Shown one piece after another: positions 1 through 6,294 of a DNA stretch of 9,677 nucleotides. Source of the DNA: Methylorubrum extorquens (lineage in GTDB: Bacteria > Pseudomonadota > Alphaproteobacteria > Rhizobiales > Beijerinckiaceae); assembly GCA_019695455.1 (NCBI GenBank), contig JAEUAC010000075.1, positions 1 to 9,677 of the forward strand. The letters run 5' to 3'. Below the pieces are notes generated by a model. The model worked only from the letters and a program-made list of their open reading frames with translations, was not told the origin of the DNA and did not search any database. The stretch's first letter is position 1, and every line of letters starts with the position of its first letter. Position numbers and translations under genes: made by a program.

Positions 1-1
1 G

Positions 2-115
2 CAAGCCGAGGTCGATCTGTCCGCACGGCTGGGACGGCCCGTCGGCATCGTCCTGACGAGCGAGGTGCAGGGCGCCGAGGCGGCGCGGCTGAGCGAGCTT
101 GCGCGCCCTCTGTGA
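2..115 (+). CDS. C-terminal 37 residues of a probable MNT-type minimal nucleotidyltransferase (MntA-like antitoxin), cut by the window edge
   Basis: The frame is open from the window edge to TGA at 113-115 and encodes a tail with the pattern LSARLGRPVGIV followed by a short helix ending in ELARPL. This resembles the end of small MNT nucleotidyltransferases, where a segment of the form LGRxVDVV is followed by a helix ending near AVPL. In MNT/HEPN pairs the MNT protein is the antitoxin, which adds AMP to the HEPN toxin. The GS...DxD catalytic core would lie outside the window, so it cannot be checked. The main support is position: the gene lies directly upstream of a HEPN/DUF86 gene, and its stop overlaps a GTG (112-114) in the usual GTGA coupling arrangement. 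The motif match alone is weak and another small protein is possible. Confidence 0.5.
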   Translation, partial: QAEVDLSARLGRPVGIVLTSEVQGAEAARLSELARPL

Positions 116-190
116 ACGAGAGAAGCGGCCTGCGAATCGCTTGCCGACGCGAGGCGATTCGCCTCGCGGGCTCACGACCTCACCGGCGGC
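112..190 (+). other. Displaced 5' end of the HEPN toxin gene (probable frameshift)
   Basis: Codons 116-190, in the same frame as the HEPN gene that follows, are open and encode a helix-like stretch (ESLADARRFASRAHDLTGG) resembling the first helix of HepT/DUF86 proteins. The stretch has no ATG, GTG, TTG or CTG codon. A GTG at 112-114 overlaps the stop of the upstream gene in the standard coupled arrangement, but it lies one frame off. One extra base (or two missing bases) between about 118 and 145 would explain this. Translation from that GTG in its own frame gives an Arg-rich, non-HEPN sequence. This is an inference from frame and family shape; a sequencing error is equally possible. Confidence 0.5.
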
Positions 191-469
191 ATGACCTTGG
201 ACATGCCGAAGGAGCTCGATCACTACGAGCACGCCGCCCGATCCTATCTCATCCTACTCGGCGCCGCCTTCAGCTATGTCGGCCAGGACGTGAGGTCGCG
301 CCATCCGGACCTGCCCTGGGACGCGATCCGAGGCCTGCGGAACCGGCTGGTCCATGCCTATTGGAGGATCGACTACGAGATCGTTCAGCGGATCGTGCGA
401 AACGATCTTCCTCGACTTGTGGCAGAGTTCGACCGCGTGATCGCCGCCGAACAAGACACGATGCCATGA
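191..469 (+). CDS. HEPN-domain (DUF86/HepT-like) ribonuclease toxin, N-terminally short
   Basis: The 92-residue product has the DUF86/HepT signature. A helix with LILLGAAFSYV (the family's LEIIGEAA helix) is followed by RHPDLPWDAIRGLRNRLVHAY. The catalytic R-x4-H-x-Y motif is complete at R50, H55 and Y57 (bases 338-361). In characterised HEPN/MNT pairs this motif forms the RNase site, and the Tyr is the residue AMPylated by the MNT antitoxin. HepT proteins usually have about 110-140 residues; this frame lacks the first helix, which is readable upstream but has no start codon. ATG 191 is the first possible start and ATG 203 the next; neither has a good ribosome-binding site. The stop at 467-469 overlaps the trpF start (ATGA), so the module is transcribed with tryptophan genes. 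The family call is secure; whether the protein is functional is doubtful. Confidence 0.8.
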   Translation: MTLDMPKELDHYEHAARSYLILLGAAFSYVGQDVRSRHPDLPWDAIRGLRNRLVHAYWRIDYEIVQRIVRNDLPRLVAEFDRVIAAEQDTMP

Positions 470-1128
470 TCAAGATCTGCGGCCTCTCGACGGCCGCGAC
501 CCTGGAGGCGGCGCTGGACGCCCGTGCCGACATGGTCGGCTTCGTCCGATTTCCGCGCTCGCCGCGCCATGTCTCGCTGGAGACCGGCGCGGCCCTGTCG
601 CGCCGGGCGGCCGGCCGGGCGCTTCGGGTCGTGCTCCTCGTCGATCCGGACGACGCCGCGCTCGACGAGGCCATGGCGGCGATCGGGCCGGACTGGGTGC
701 AGCTTCACGGTGACGAGACGCCCGACCGGGTCCTGGCGGTCCGCGCCCGGACCGGCCGGCCGGTCATGAAGGCCGTCGGGGTCGGCGGACCGGCCGATCT
801 CGGCCGCGCGGCCGCCTACCGGGCGGTCGCCGATCGCGTGCTCCTCGACGCGAAGCCGCCGCGCGGGGCCGTGCTGCCGGGCGGCAACGGCGTCGCATTC
901 GACTGGTCGCTCCTTGCCGCGCTTGACCCCGGACCCGACATCATGCTGTCCGGCGGGCTGGATCCGGAGAACGTGGCCGCGGCGATCGCCGCGACAGGGG
1001 TCCGGGCCGTCGACGTGTCGTCCGGGGTGGAGAGCCGCCCGGGCGAGAAGGAGCCGGATCGGATCGCCGCCTTCGTGGCGGCGGCCCGGGCGGGCCTGAC
1101 GCGCGGACAAGGCGAGGGGACATCGTGA
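466..1128 (+). CDS. trpF: Phosphoribosylanthranilate isomerase
   Basis: This enzyme catalyses the Amadori rearrangement of N-(5-phosphoribosyl)anthranilate to 1-(o-carboxyphenylamino)-1-deoxyribulose 5-phosphate, the third step from chorismate to tryptophan, in the cytoplasm. The 220-residue product has all TrpF landmarks: KICG at 3-6 with catalytic Cys5, VGFVRFPRSPR at 24-34, VQLHGDE at 78-84, the LLDAK strand with general-acid Asp128, PGGNGVAFDW at 138-147, LSGGLDPENV at 161-170, and the phosphate-binding DVSSGVE near 183-189. Its length is normal for the family. ATG 466 is chosen because the protein starts exactly at MIKICG; a longer frame from GTG 112 adds only Arg-rich non-homologous residues. 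There is no clear Shine-Dalgarno, and the start overlaps the HEPN stop (ATGA), so translation is probably coupled. It overlaps trpB downstream. Confidence 0.96.
   Translation: MIKICGLSTAATLEAALDARADMVGFVRFPRSPRHVSLETGAALSRRAAGRALRVVLLVDPDDAALDEAMAAIGPDWVQLHGDETPDRVLAVRARTGRPVMKAVGVGGPADLGRAAAYRAVADRVLLDAKPPRGAVLPGGNGVAFDWSLLAALDPGPDIMLSGGLDPENVAAAIAATGVRAVDVSSGVESRPGEKEPDRIAAFVAAARAGLTRGQGEGTS
1114..1120 (+). promoter_or_regulatory. Ribosome-binding site of trpB
   Basis: GAGGGGA lies 4 bases upstream of GTG 1125. It supports the GTG, which overlaps the trpF stop, as the trpB start, and gives trpB its own initiation signal in addition to coupling. Confidence 0.65.
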
Positions 1129-2369
1129 CCGTTCACCAGAACCCCAACACGTTCCGGGCAGGCCCCGACGAGCGTGGCATGTTCGGCACCTTCGGCGGCC
1201 GGTTCGTGGCCGAAACGCTGATGCCGAACATCCTGAGCCTGGAGGCCGCCTACGAGGCCGCCAAGGTCGATCCCGCCTTCCGGGCCGAGATGGACGGGCA
1301 CCTGACGCATTACGTCGGCCGGCCGAGCCCGCTCTACTTCGCCGAGCGGCTGACCGAGCACGTTCGGGGCCTGGCCGCGGCCGCCGGCCTGTCGGGCGGC
1401 GCCAAGATCTACCTGAAGCGCGAGGAGCTGAACCACACGGGCTCGCACAAGGTGAACAACGTGCTGGGCCAGATCATGCTGGCGCGCCGCATGGGCAAGC
1501 GGCGCATCATCGCCGAGACGGGCGCGGGCCAGCACGGCGTCGCGACCGCGACCCTCTGCGCCCGGTTCGGTCTCGACTGCATCGTCTACATGGGGGCCGT
1601 CGACGTCGCGCGGCAGAAGCCGAACGTCGACCGCATGCGGATGCTCGGCGCCGAGGTCGTGCCCGTGGAATCCGGCACGAAGACGCTCAAGGACGCCATG
1701 AACGAGGCTTTGCGCGACTGGGTGACGAACGTCGAATCCACCTTCTACTGCATCGGCACGGTGGCGGGGCCGCACCCCTATCCGGCCATGGTGCGGGACT
1801 TCCAGGCCATCATCGGCCACGAGACGAGGGAGCAGATGCTCGCGACCGAGGGCCGGCTCCCGGACTCGCTCATCGCCTGCATCGGCGGCGGATCGAACGC
1901 GATGGGCCTGTTCCATCCCTTCCTCGATGATCGCGAGGTGGCGATCTACGGCGTCGAGGCGGCCGGCCACGGCATCGCCGGGGGCCTGCACGCGGCCTCC
2001 CTGTCGGGCGGGCGGGCCGGCGTGCTGCACGGCAACCGGACGTATCTCCTCATGGACGGGGAGGGCCAGATCGCGGATGCGCATTCCATCTCGGCCGGGC
2101 TCGACTATCCGGGCATCGGCCCGGAACACGCCTGGCTGCACGAGGCCGGCCGCGTGACCTACCTGTCGGCGACCGACGAGGAGGCGCTGGACGCGTTCAA
2201 GCTCCTCTCGAAGCTCGAAGGCATCATCCCGGCCCTCGAACCCGCCCACGCCATCGCCAAGGTCCTCGAGCTGGCGCCGACGCTGCCGGCCGACCACCTC
2301 ATGGTCGTCAACCTGTCGGGCCGCGGCGACAAGGACGTCCCGCAGGTCGCGGAGATGATCGGCCTCTGA
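1125..2369 (+). CDS. trpB: Tryptophan synthase beta chain
   Basis: This is the PLP enzyme that condenses indole with L-serine to form L-tryptophan, normally as an alpha2-beta2 complex with TrpA that channels indole. The 414-residue product shows FGTFGGRFVAETLMP (20-34), the PLP-lysine motif LNHTGSHKVNN with Lys109, the catalytic Glu131 in AETGAGQHGVATA (the 22-residue Lys-Glu spacing matches the well-studied enteric enzyme), the phosphate-cradle GGGSN (254-258) and the C-terminal LSGRGDKD. Length and motifs are those of the TrpB1 type that partners TrpA. GTG 1125 overlaps the trpF TGA (GTGA) and has a good GAGGGGA site. In many alphaproteobacteria trpA follows directly; here it does not, so TrpA must be encoded elsewhere. 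No lesion is visible. Confidence 0.98.
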   Translation: MTVHQNPNTFRAGPDERGMFGTFGGRFVAETLMPNILSLEAAYEAAKVDPAFRAEMDGHLTHYVGRPSPLYFAERLTEHVRGLAAAAGLSGGAKIYLKREELNHTGSHKVNNVLGQIMLARRMGKRRIIAETGAGQHGVATATLCARFGLDCIVYMGAVDVARQKPNVDRMRMLGAEVVPVESGTKTLKDAMNEALRDWVTNVESTFYCIGTVAGPHPYPAMVRDFQAIIGHETREQMLATEGRLPDSLIACIGGGSNAMGLFHPFLDDREVAIYGVEAAGHGIAGGLHAASLSGGRAGVLHGNRTYLLMDGEGQIADAHSISAGLDYPGIGPEHAWLHEAGRVTYLSATDEEALDAFKLLSKLEGIIPALEPAHAIAKVLELAPTLPADHLMVVNLSGRGDKDVPQVAEMIGL

Positions 2370-2491
2370 GCGGCACGTCGGCGGCGGCCGTCGTGGAAGC
2401 GGCGGGCCGGCACGGGAAGATGACGACCGAGCCCCGGCCGTCGCCCCATCGACCGGGCGGCGCTCGCCGGTGACGGGCCGGCGGCGCAGGC
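2370..2491. other. Convergent intergenic region between trpB and the mdtC remnant
   Basis: These 122 bases separate the trpB stop from the TAG (2492-2494) that ends the readable mdtC frame on the other strand. They are GC-rich, with no supported ORF and no trpA remnant that I can recognise. The only structure noted is the hairpin listed separately. Confidence 0.6.
2465..2483. terminator. Possible terminator hairpin between convergent operons
   Basis: CGCCGG (2465-2470) and CCGGCG (2478-2483) form a perfect 6-bp stem with a 7-base loop; one flanking U-G pair could extend it. It lies about 95 bases after trpB and just beyond the original mdtC stop, where a two-way terminator would be expected. 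There is no T tract on either side, and such short GC stems arise easily in DNA of this composition, so the call is weak. Confidence 0.25.
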
Positions 2492-2578
2492 CTACTCGGC
2501 CGGCAGCGGCGGCAGCGCCGTCCCGATCGCCGTCCGCTTCGCGGCCGTGCGGCGGTGCCACCGGCTGAGGAGCAGTTA
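2492..2578 (-). pseudogene. Readable but untranslated C-terminal tail of the mdtC-like gene after a premature TAA
   Basis: The mdtC-like frame stops at TAA (2578-2576). The same frame then continues without a stop for 27 codons, starting LLLSRWHRR and ending LPPLPAE, to TAG at 2494-2492. RND pumps of this family end TM12 with TTPxIYLLLxRxRRR, so the TAA stands exactly where the conserved Tyr codon (TAC or TAT) should be; one base change explains it. With readthrough the protein would have 1034 residues, close to the usual MdtC length of about 1025. The sequence pattern is directly visible; that it is a recent nonsense mutation, rather than an assembly error, is inference. Confidence 0.8.
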
Positions 2579-5500
2579 GATCGCGGGCGTCGTGTAGAGC
2601 GTCAGGATCTGCGACACGACGAGCCCGCCGATGATCGTGATGCCGAGCGGGCGGCGGATCTCGGCCCCGACCCCCGTCGCGATGGCCAGCGGCACGGCGC
2701 CGAGAAGGGCCGCAAGCGTCGTCATCAGGATCGGCCGGAACCGGGCGAGCGCGGCCGCGACCGCGGCGCGTTCGGGCTCCATGCCCTGCGATTCCGCCTC
2801 CAGGGCGAAGTCGACCAGCATGATGCCGTTCTTCTTCACGAGCCCGATCAGCAGCACGAAGCCGATCAGGGCGATGATCGAGAGGTCGAACCCGCCGATC
2901 GAGAGCGCCAGGAGCGCGCCCAGACCGGCCGAGGGCAGCGTCGAGATGATCGTGATCGGGTGGACGAGGCTCTCGTAGAGCACGCCCAGGATGATGTAGA
3001 CGGCCGCGAGGGCCGCCAGGATCAGGAGCCCGCTCGAGCCCGAGCCCTGCACGAAGTCGCGGGCGTCGCCGCCGAACTCCGCCCGGATCGTGTCCGGCAG
3101 GCGCATCTCGTTCACGGCCGCCATGATGGCGCCCGTCGCGTCGGCGAGCAGCGCCTCCGGGGGCAGGTTGAACGAGATCGTCACCACGGGGAACTGCCCC
3201 TGGTGGTTCACGACGAGGGGCGAGGTGCCCCGCTTCACGGTCGCGAGCGCCGAGAGGGGGACCTGCGTGCCGCCCGCCGCCGGCACGTAGATGCGCGTCA
3301 GGTCGGAGGGATCGTTGCGGTCCTCGGCCGCGACCTCCAGCACGACGCGGTACTGGTTGCGCTGCGTGTAGATCGTCGCGATCTGGCGCTGGGAGAAGGC
3401 GTTGTTCAGCGCCGCCGTCACGTCGGCCATCTGCACGCCGAGGCGGGAGGCCGTCGGCCGGTCGATCTCGACCTTGGCCTCGAGCCCGCCCTGCTCCCGG
3501 TCGGTCGAGACGTCCTGGATCTCCGGCAGCTGCCGCAGGCGCGCCAGCACCTTGGGCGTCCACTCGTCCAGGGCGTCGAGGTCCTGGGAGAGGAGCAGGA
3601 ACTGGTAGGACCCGCGCTGGCTGCCGCCGCCCGCCCGGATGTCCTGCGCCAGGAACATGAAGGCCCGGATGCCGGCGATCTCGCCCAGCTGCCGGCGCAG
3701 CCGCTGGATCACGGTCGTCGAGGGCTCGCGACCCTCCCCGGTCCGCAGGCTGATGAAGAGCCGCCCCTGGTTCACGGTCGCGGTGCCGAAGCCGGACGAG
3801 CCGACCGACGACGAGACCCCGAGCACGGCCGGGTCGCGCTCGACGATGCGGGCGACGCGCTCCTGCAGCTCCGCCATCGCCGGGAAGGAGATGTCGGGCG
3901 AGGCCTGCGTGAAGCCCACGACGAGCCCGGTGTCGTCCTGGGGAAAATAGCCCTTCGGGATGGTGCGGAACATCTGCACCGTCATGGCGACCGTCAGCAG
4001 CGTGAGGCCCAGCATCAGCCAGCGGTGCCGCAGGGCGATCGTGAGCGTGCGCCCGTAGCCGCGCGTGAGCGCGCCGAGGAACCCCTCCGCGATCCGGTCG
4101 AAGCGCGTCTGCCGCTCCGTGCCGGCCGGCAGGCGGGCCACCATGGCGGGCGCGATCGTGAGCGACACGAAGGTGGAGATCACGACCGCGAAGGCGAGCG
4201 TGAGCGAGAACTCGCGGAAGAAGCGCCCGATGATGCCCGGCATGAAGAAGAGCGGGATGAAGGCCGCCAGCAGCGACAGGCTGATCGACAGCACCGTGAA
4301 GCCGATCTGCCGCGCGCCCGCGATGGCCGCGTCCATGCGGCTCATGCCCATCTCGCGGAAGCGGTGGACGGCCTCGATCATGACGATCGCGTCGTCCACC
4401 ACGAACCCGACCGAGATCGCGATGGCCATGAGCGACAGGTTGTCGAGCGTGAACCCCGCCGCCCACATGCAGGCGAACGTGCCGGCGAGCGAGAGCGGGA
4501 TCGTGACGCCGGCCGCGAGCGTCGGCGTCATGCGGCGCAGGAACAGGAAGACGACCAGCATCACGAGCGCGATCGTCTCGAGCAGCGTGCCCTGCATGTC
4601 GCGCAGCGAGGCCCGGATCGTGACCGTCCGGTCGCTCATGACCTGCAGGTCGACCGCGGGCGGGATCCAGCGCCGCAGCTCGGGCAGGAGCGCCGTCACG
4701 CGGTCCACCGTCTCGACGACGTTGGCGTTCGGCTGCTTGGTCACCTGCAGGGTGACGGCCGGCAGGCCGTTGTAGGAGCCCGCCGCCCGCGTGTTGCGGG
4801 TGCCGCGCTCCACGACCGCCACGTCCGAGACCCGCACGACCGTGCCGTTCTGCGCCCGCACCACGACCTGGCCGAACTCCTCGGGCGTCGCGAGCTGGTC
4901 GTTGAGGCCGAGCGTGAGGCTCTGCCGGTCGCCGTCGAACGCGCCGAGCGCGCCCTGCGTGCTGGCGTTCGCGATGGCGGTGCGGACCGCGTCGAGCGAC
5001 AGGCCCATGGCGGCGAGACGCGACGGGTCGAGCCGGACCCGGATCGCCGGCTGCTCGGCGCCGCTCACGTTCACCTCGGCCACGCCCTCCACCTGGGCGA
5101 TGCGCTGCGCGATCACCGTGTCGGCGACGTCGTAGAGGGCCGGCCCCGCGAGCGTCTTCGACGTCATGACGAGGATGAGCACCGGAAAGGCGCCGGGATT
5201 CGCCTTGCGGAAGGTCGGCAGCGTCGGCAGGTCCGAGGGAAGGTCGGAGGCGGCCGCGTTGAGGGCGGCCTGGACGTCGCGCGCCGCGCTGTCGGAGGTG
5301 CGCGACAGGTCGAACTGGACGGAGATGGAGGTCGAGCCGAGCGTCGATTGCGACGTGATCTCCGTCACGCCCGCGATCGCCCCGAGCTGGCGCTCGAGCG
5401 GAGCCGCGACCGTCGACGCCATGATGCCCGGATCGGCACCCGGCCGGCTGCCCGACACCCGCACGGTGGGGAAGTCGACGGTCGGCATGGAGGCGACCGG

Positions 5501-5596
5501 GAGGTGCCAATACGCCACGAGCCCGACGAGCATGATCGCGACCGCGACGAGCGTCGTGCCGACCGGCCGGCGGATGAAGAACTCCGACAGGGTCAT
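2576..5596 (-). CDS. mdtC: MdtC-like RND efflux pump inner-membrane subunit, truncated by 28 residues at the C-terminus
   Basis: This is a proton-driven RND (HAE1) exporter subunit, expected to form a heterotrimer with the MdtB-like protein and to work with an MdtA-type adaptor and an outer-membrane channel. The 1006 residues show TM1 (about 10-30) after FFIRRPVGTTL, a first periplasmic porter region, TM2-TM6 (about 335-490), TM7 (about 525-545), a second porter region, and TM8-TM12 (about 855-1006). Proton-relay residues are present: Asp401-Asp402 in TM4 (GFVVDDAIVMIE) and Lys921-Lys922 in GLVKKNGIMLVDF. The segment FRKANPG (129-135) and the absence of the MdtB-type YSKVNPAD favour MdtC. ATG 5596 overlaps the vapC stop (ATGA) and has no Shine-Dalgarno, so expression probably depends on vapC translation. 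The frame ends early at TAA in place of the conserved Tyr after TTPAI, removing the basic cytoplasmic end of TM12; activity is uncertain. Confidence 0.92.
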   Translation of the reverse strand: MTLSEFFIRRPVGTTLVAVAIMLVGLVAYWHLPVASMPTVDFPTVRVSGSRPGADPGIMASTVAAPLERQLGAIAGVTEITSQSTLGSTSISVQFDLSRTSDSAARDVQAALNAAASDLPSDLPTLPTFRKANPGAFPVLILVMTSKTLAGPALYDVADTVIAQRIAQVEGVAEVNVSGAEQPAIRVRLDPSRLAAMGLSLDAVRTAIANASTQGALGAFDGDRQSLTLGLNDQLATPEEFGQVVVRAQNGTVVRVSDVAVVERGTRNTRAAGSYNGLPAVTLQVTKQPNANVVETVDRVTALLPELRRWIPPAVDLQVMSDRTVTIRASLRDMQGTLLETIALVMLVVFLFLRRMTPTLAAGVTIPLSLAGTFACMWAAGFTLDNLSLMAIAISVGFVVDDAIVMIEAVHRFREMGMSRMDAAIAGARQIGFTVLSISLSLLAAFIPLFFMPGIIGRFFREFSLTLAFAVVISTFVSLTIAPAMVARLPAGTERQTRFDRIAEGFLGALTRGYGRTLTIALRHRWLMLGLTLLTVAMTVQMFRTIPKGYFPQDDTGLVVGFTQASPDISFPAMAELQERVARIVERDPAVLGVSSSVGSSGFGTATVNQGRLFISLRTGEGREPSTTVIQRLRRQLGEIAGIRAFMFLAQDIRAGGGSQRGSYQFLLLSQDLDALDEWTPKVLARLRQLPEIQDVSTDREQGGLEAKVEIDRPTASRLGVQMADVTAALNNAFSQRQIATIYTQRNQYRVVLEVAAEDRNDPSDLTRIYVPAAGGTQVPLSALATVKRGTSPLVVNHQGQFPVVTISFNLPPEALLADATGAIMAAVNEMRLPDTIRAEFGGDARDFVQGSGSSGLLILAALAAVYIILGVLYESLVHPITIISTLPSAGLGALLALSIGGFDLSIIALIGFVLLIGLVKKNGIMLVDFALEAESQGMEPERAAVAAALARFRPILMTTLAALLGAVPLAIATGVGAEIRRPLGITIIGGLVVSQILTLYTTPAI

Positions 5597-6030
5597 GCGG
5601 CGGCGAACGGATCGAAGGCGGCGACCCCCAGCGGCTCGAAATGACGGAGGTTGCGGGTCAGCAGCGTCAGCGAGTGGCCCTTCGCCGTCGCCGCGATGAC
5701 GACGTCCGCCAGACCCGGATGGCGGCCGGACGCGATCGCCGCATTGGCGAGATCTCCGGCGACCCGGGCCAGACGCGCGTCCAGGCCGAGGATGCGCCGG
5801 CCGTACTGCGCCGCCAGCGCGTCGAGCCAGGTCGTCAGCGCCTCGGCCCGGCCGGACGCGCCAGCCCGCGCGAGCTTCCGGGCCCCCTGGGCGATCTCGA
5901 GGAAGGTCATGGTCGCCATGTGGAGCGAGCCGGACCGCGCGATCATCCAGCCCCGGACGTCGGCGGGAACGGCGGGACGGTCCGGCGCGAAGGCGGAGAT
6001 GACCGAGGTGTCGATCAGGTATCCGGTCAC
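5593..6030 (-). CDS. vapC: VapC-type PIN-domain toxin (ribonuclease)
   Basis: PIN-domain endoribonuclease toxins of this family cut tRNA or rRNA using a metal-binding acidic cluster and are neutralised by a VapB partner. The 145-residue product has the family layout: LIDTSVIS with Asp7, TFLEIAQG with Glu45, GLADVVIAATA with Asp109, and LLTRNLRHFEPLGV near the end. The usual TRNxxDF element here reads TRNLRHF, with His130 where an Asp is common; the three core acids are intact. GTG 6030 is chosen because it overlaps the vapB stop (GTGA) and places the DTS motif at the normal distance from the N-terminus. The stop overlaps the mdtC start (ATGA). This is an unusual location, between the two pump-subunit genes of an RND operon, and suggests insertion. 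The family call is firm; activity is untested. Confidence 0.93.
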   Translation of the reverse strand: MTGYLIDTSVISAFAPDRPAVPADVRGWMIARSGSLHMATMTFLEIAQGARKLARAGASGRAEALTTWLDALAAQYGRRILGLDARLARVAGDLANAAIASGRHPGLADVVIAATAKGHSLTLLTRNLRHFEPLGVAAFDPFAAA

Positions 6031-6269
6031 AGCTCGATCTCGCGGACCGGGCTGTCGTCCCGCTCGAACTCGGCTCCGCCGGGAAACGCGAGCAGGTGTT
6101 CGGCGAAGCAGGCAGCGGCCGGCGGATAGAGCCGCTCCGCGTCGGCGACCGGAACGAAAACGGCGGCCGGGCGGCCGTGCCGCGTGATGGTCGTCGGCTC
6201 GCCGCGCTCGGCGGCCTCGATCAGGGCCGACAGCGTCGCCTTGGCGTCGCGGACTTGGACGACCTGCAT
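6027..6269 (-). CDS. vapB: VapB-type antitoxin (Phd/YefM family)
   Basis: This 80-residue antitoxin should bind and block the adjacent VapC and, with it, repress its own promoter. Residues 1-48 match the Phd/YefM DNA-binding fold: MQVVQVRDAKATLSALIEAA, then GEPTTITRHGRPAAVFVP, the strand pair typical of the family. Residues 49-80 form the acidic toxin-binding tail, ending VREIEL. An in-frame extension to ATG 6335 exists, but ATG 6269 is preferred: it gives the canonical N-terminus and has GAGGA six bases upstream, the best ribosome-binding site seen in this operon. ATG 6290 is a less likely alternative. The gene starts 25 bases after the mdtB stop, and its own stop overlaps the vapC GTG. Confidence 0.9.
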   Translation of the reverse strand: MQVVQVRDAKATLSALIEAAERGEPTTITRHGRPAAVFVPVADAERLYPPAAACFAEHLLAFPGGAEFERDDSPVREIEL

Positions 6270-6275
6270 GCTCGA

Positions 6276-6280
6276 TCCTC
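6276..6280 (-). promoter_or_regulatory. Ribosome-binding site of vapB
   Basis: GAGGA on the minus strand, six bases from ATG 6269, decides the vapB start. No comparable site precedes mdtB, vapC or mdtC, so vapB is the point of independent ribosome entry in this part of the operon. Confidence 0.65.
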
Positions 6281-6294
6281 GTGACCCCATGCAG

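Noticed and set aside
112..465. N-terminal extension of trpF back to GTG 112
   Set aside because: The extra residues are an out-of-frame reading of the HEPN gene. TrpF proteins begin at MIKICG, which is ATG 466.
816..5510. A 1564-codon open frame on the minus strand across trpF, trpB and mdtC
   Set aside because: It is an Arg/Ala/Gly/Pro/His-rich shadow of the true frames, with no family motif; it crosses well-identified genes on both strands. Long antisense and alternate frames are expected at this GC content.
2555..5644. A 1029-codon plus-strand frame opposite the mdtC-like gene
   Set aside because: It is the antisense shadow of mdtC, dominated by Arg, Asp, His, Glu and Gln runs, with no recognisable domain.
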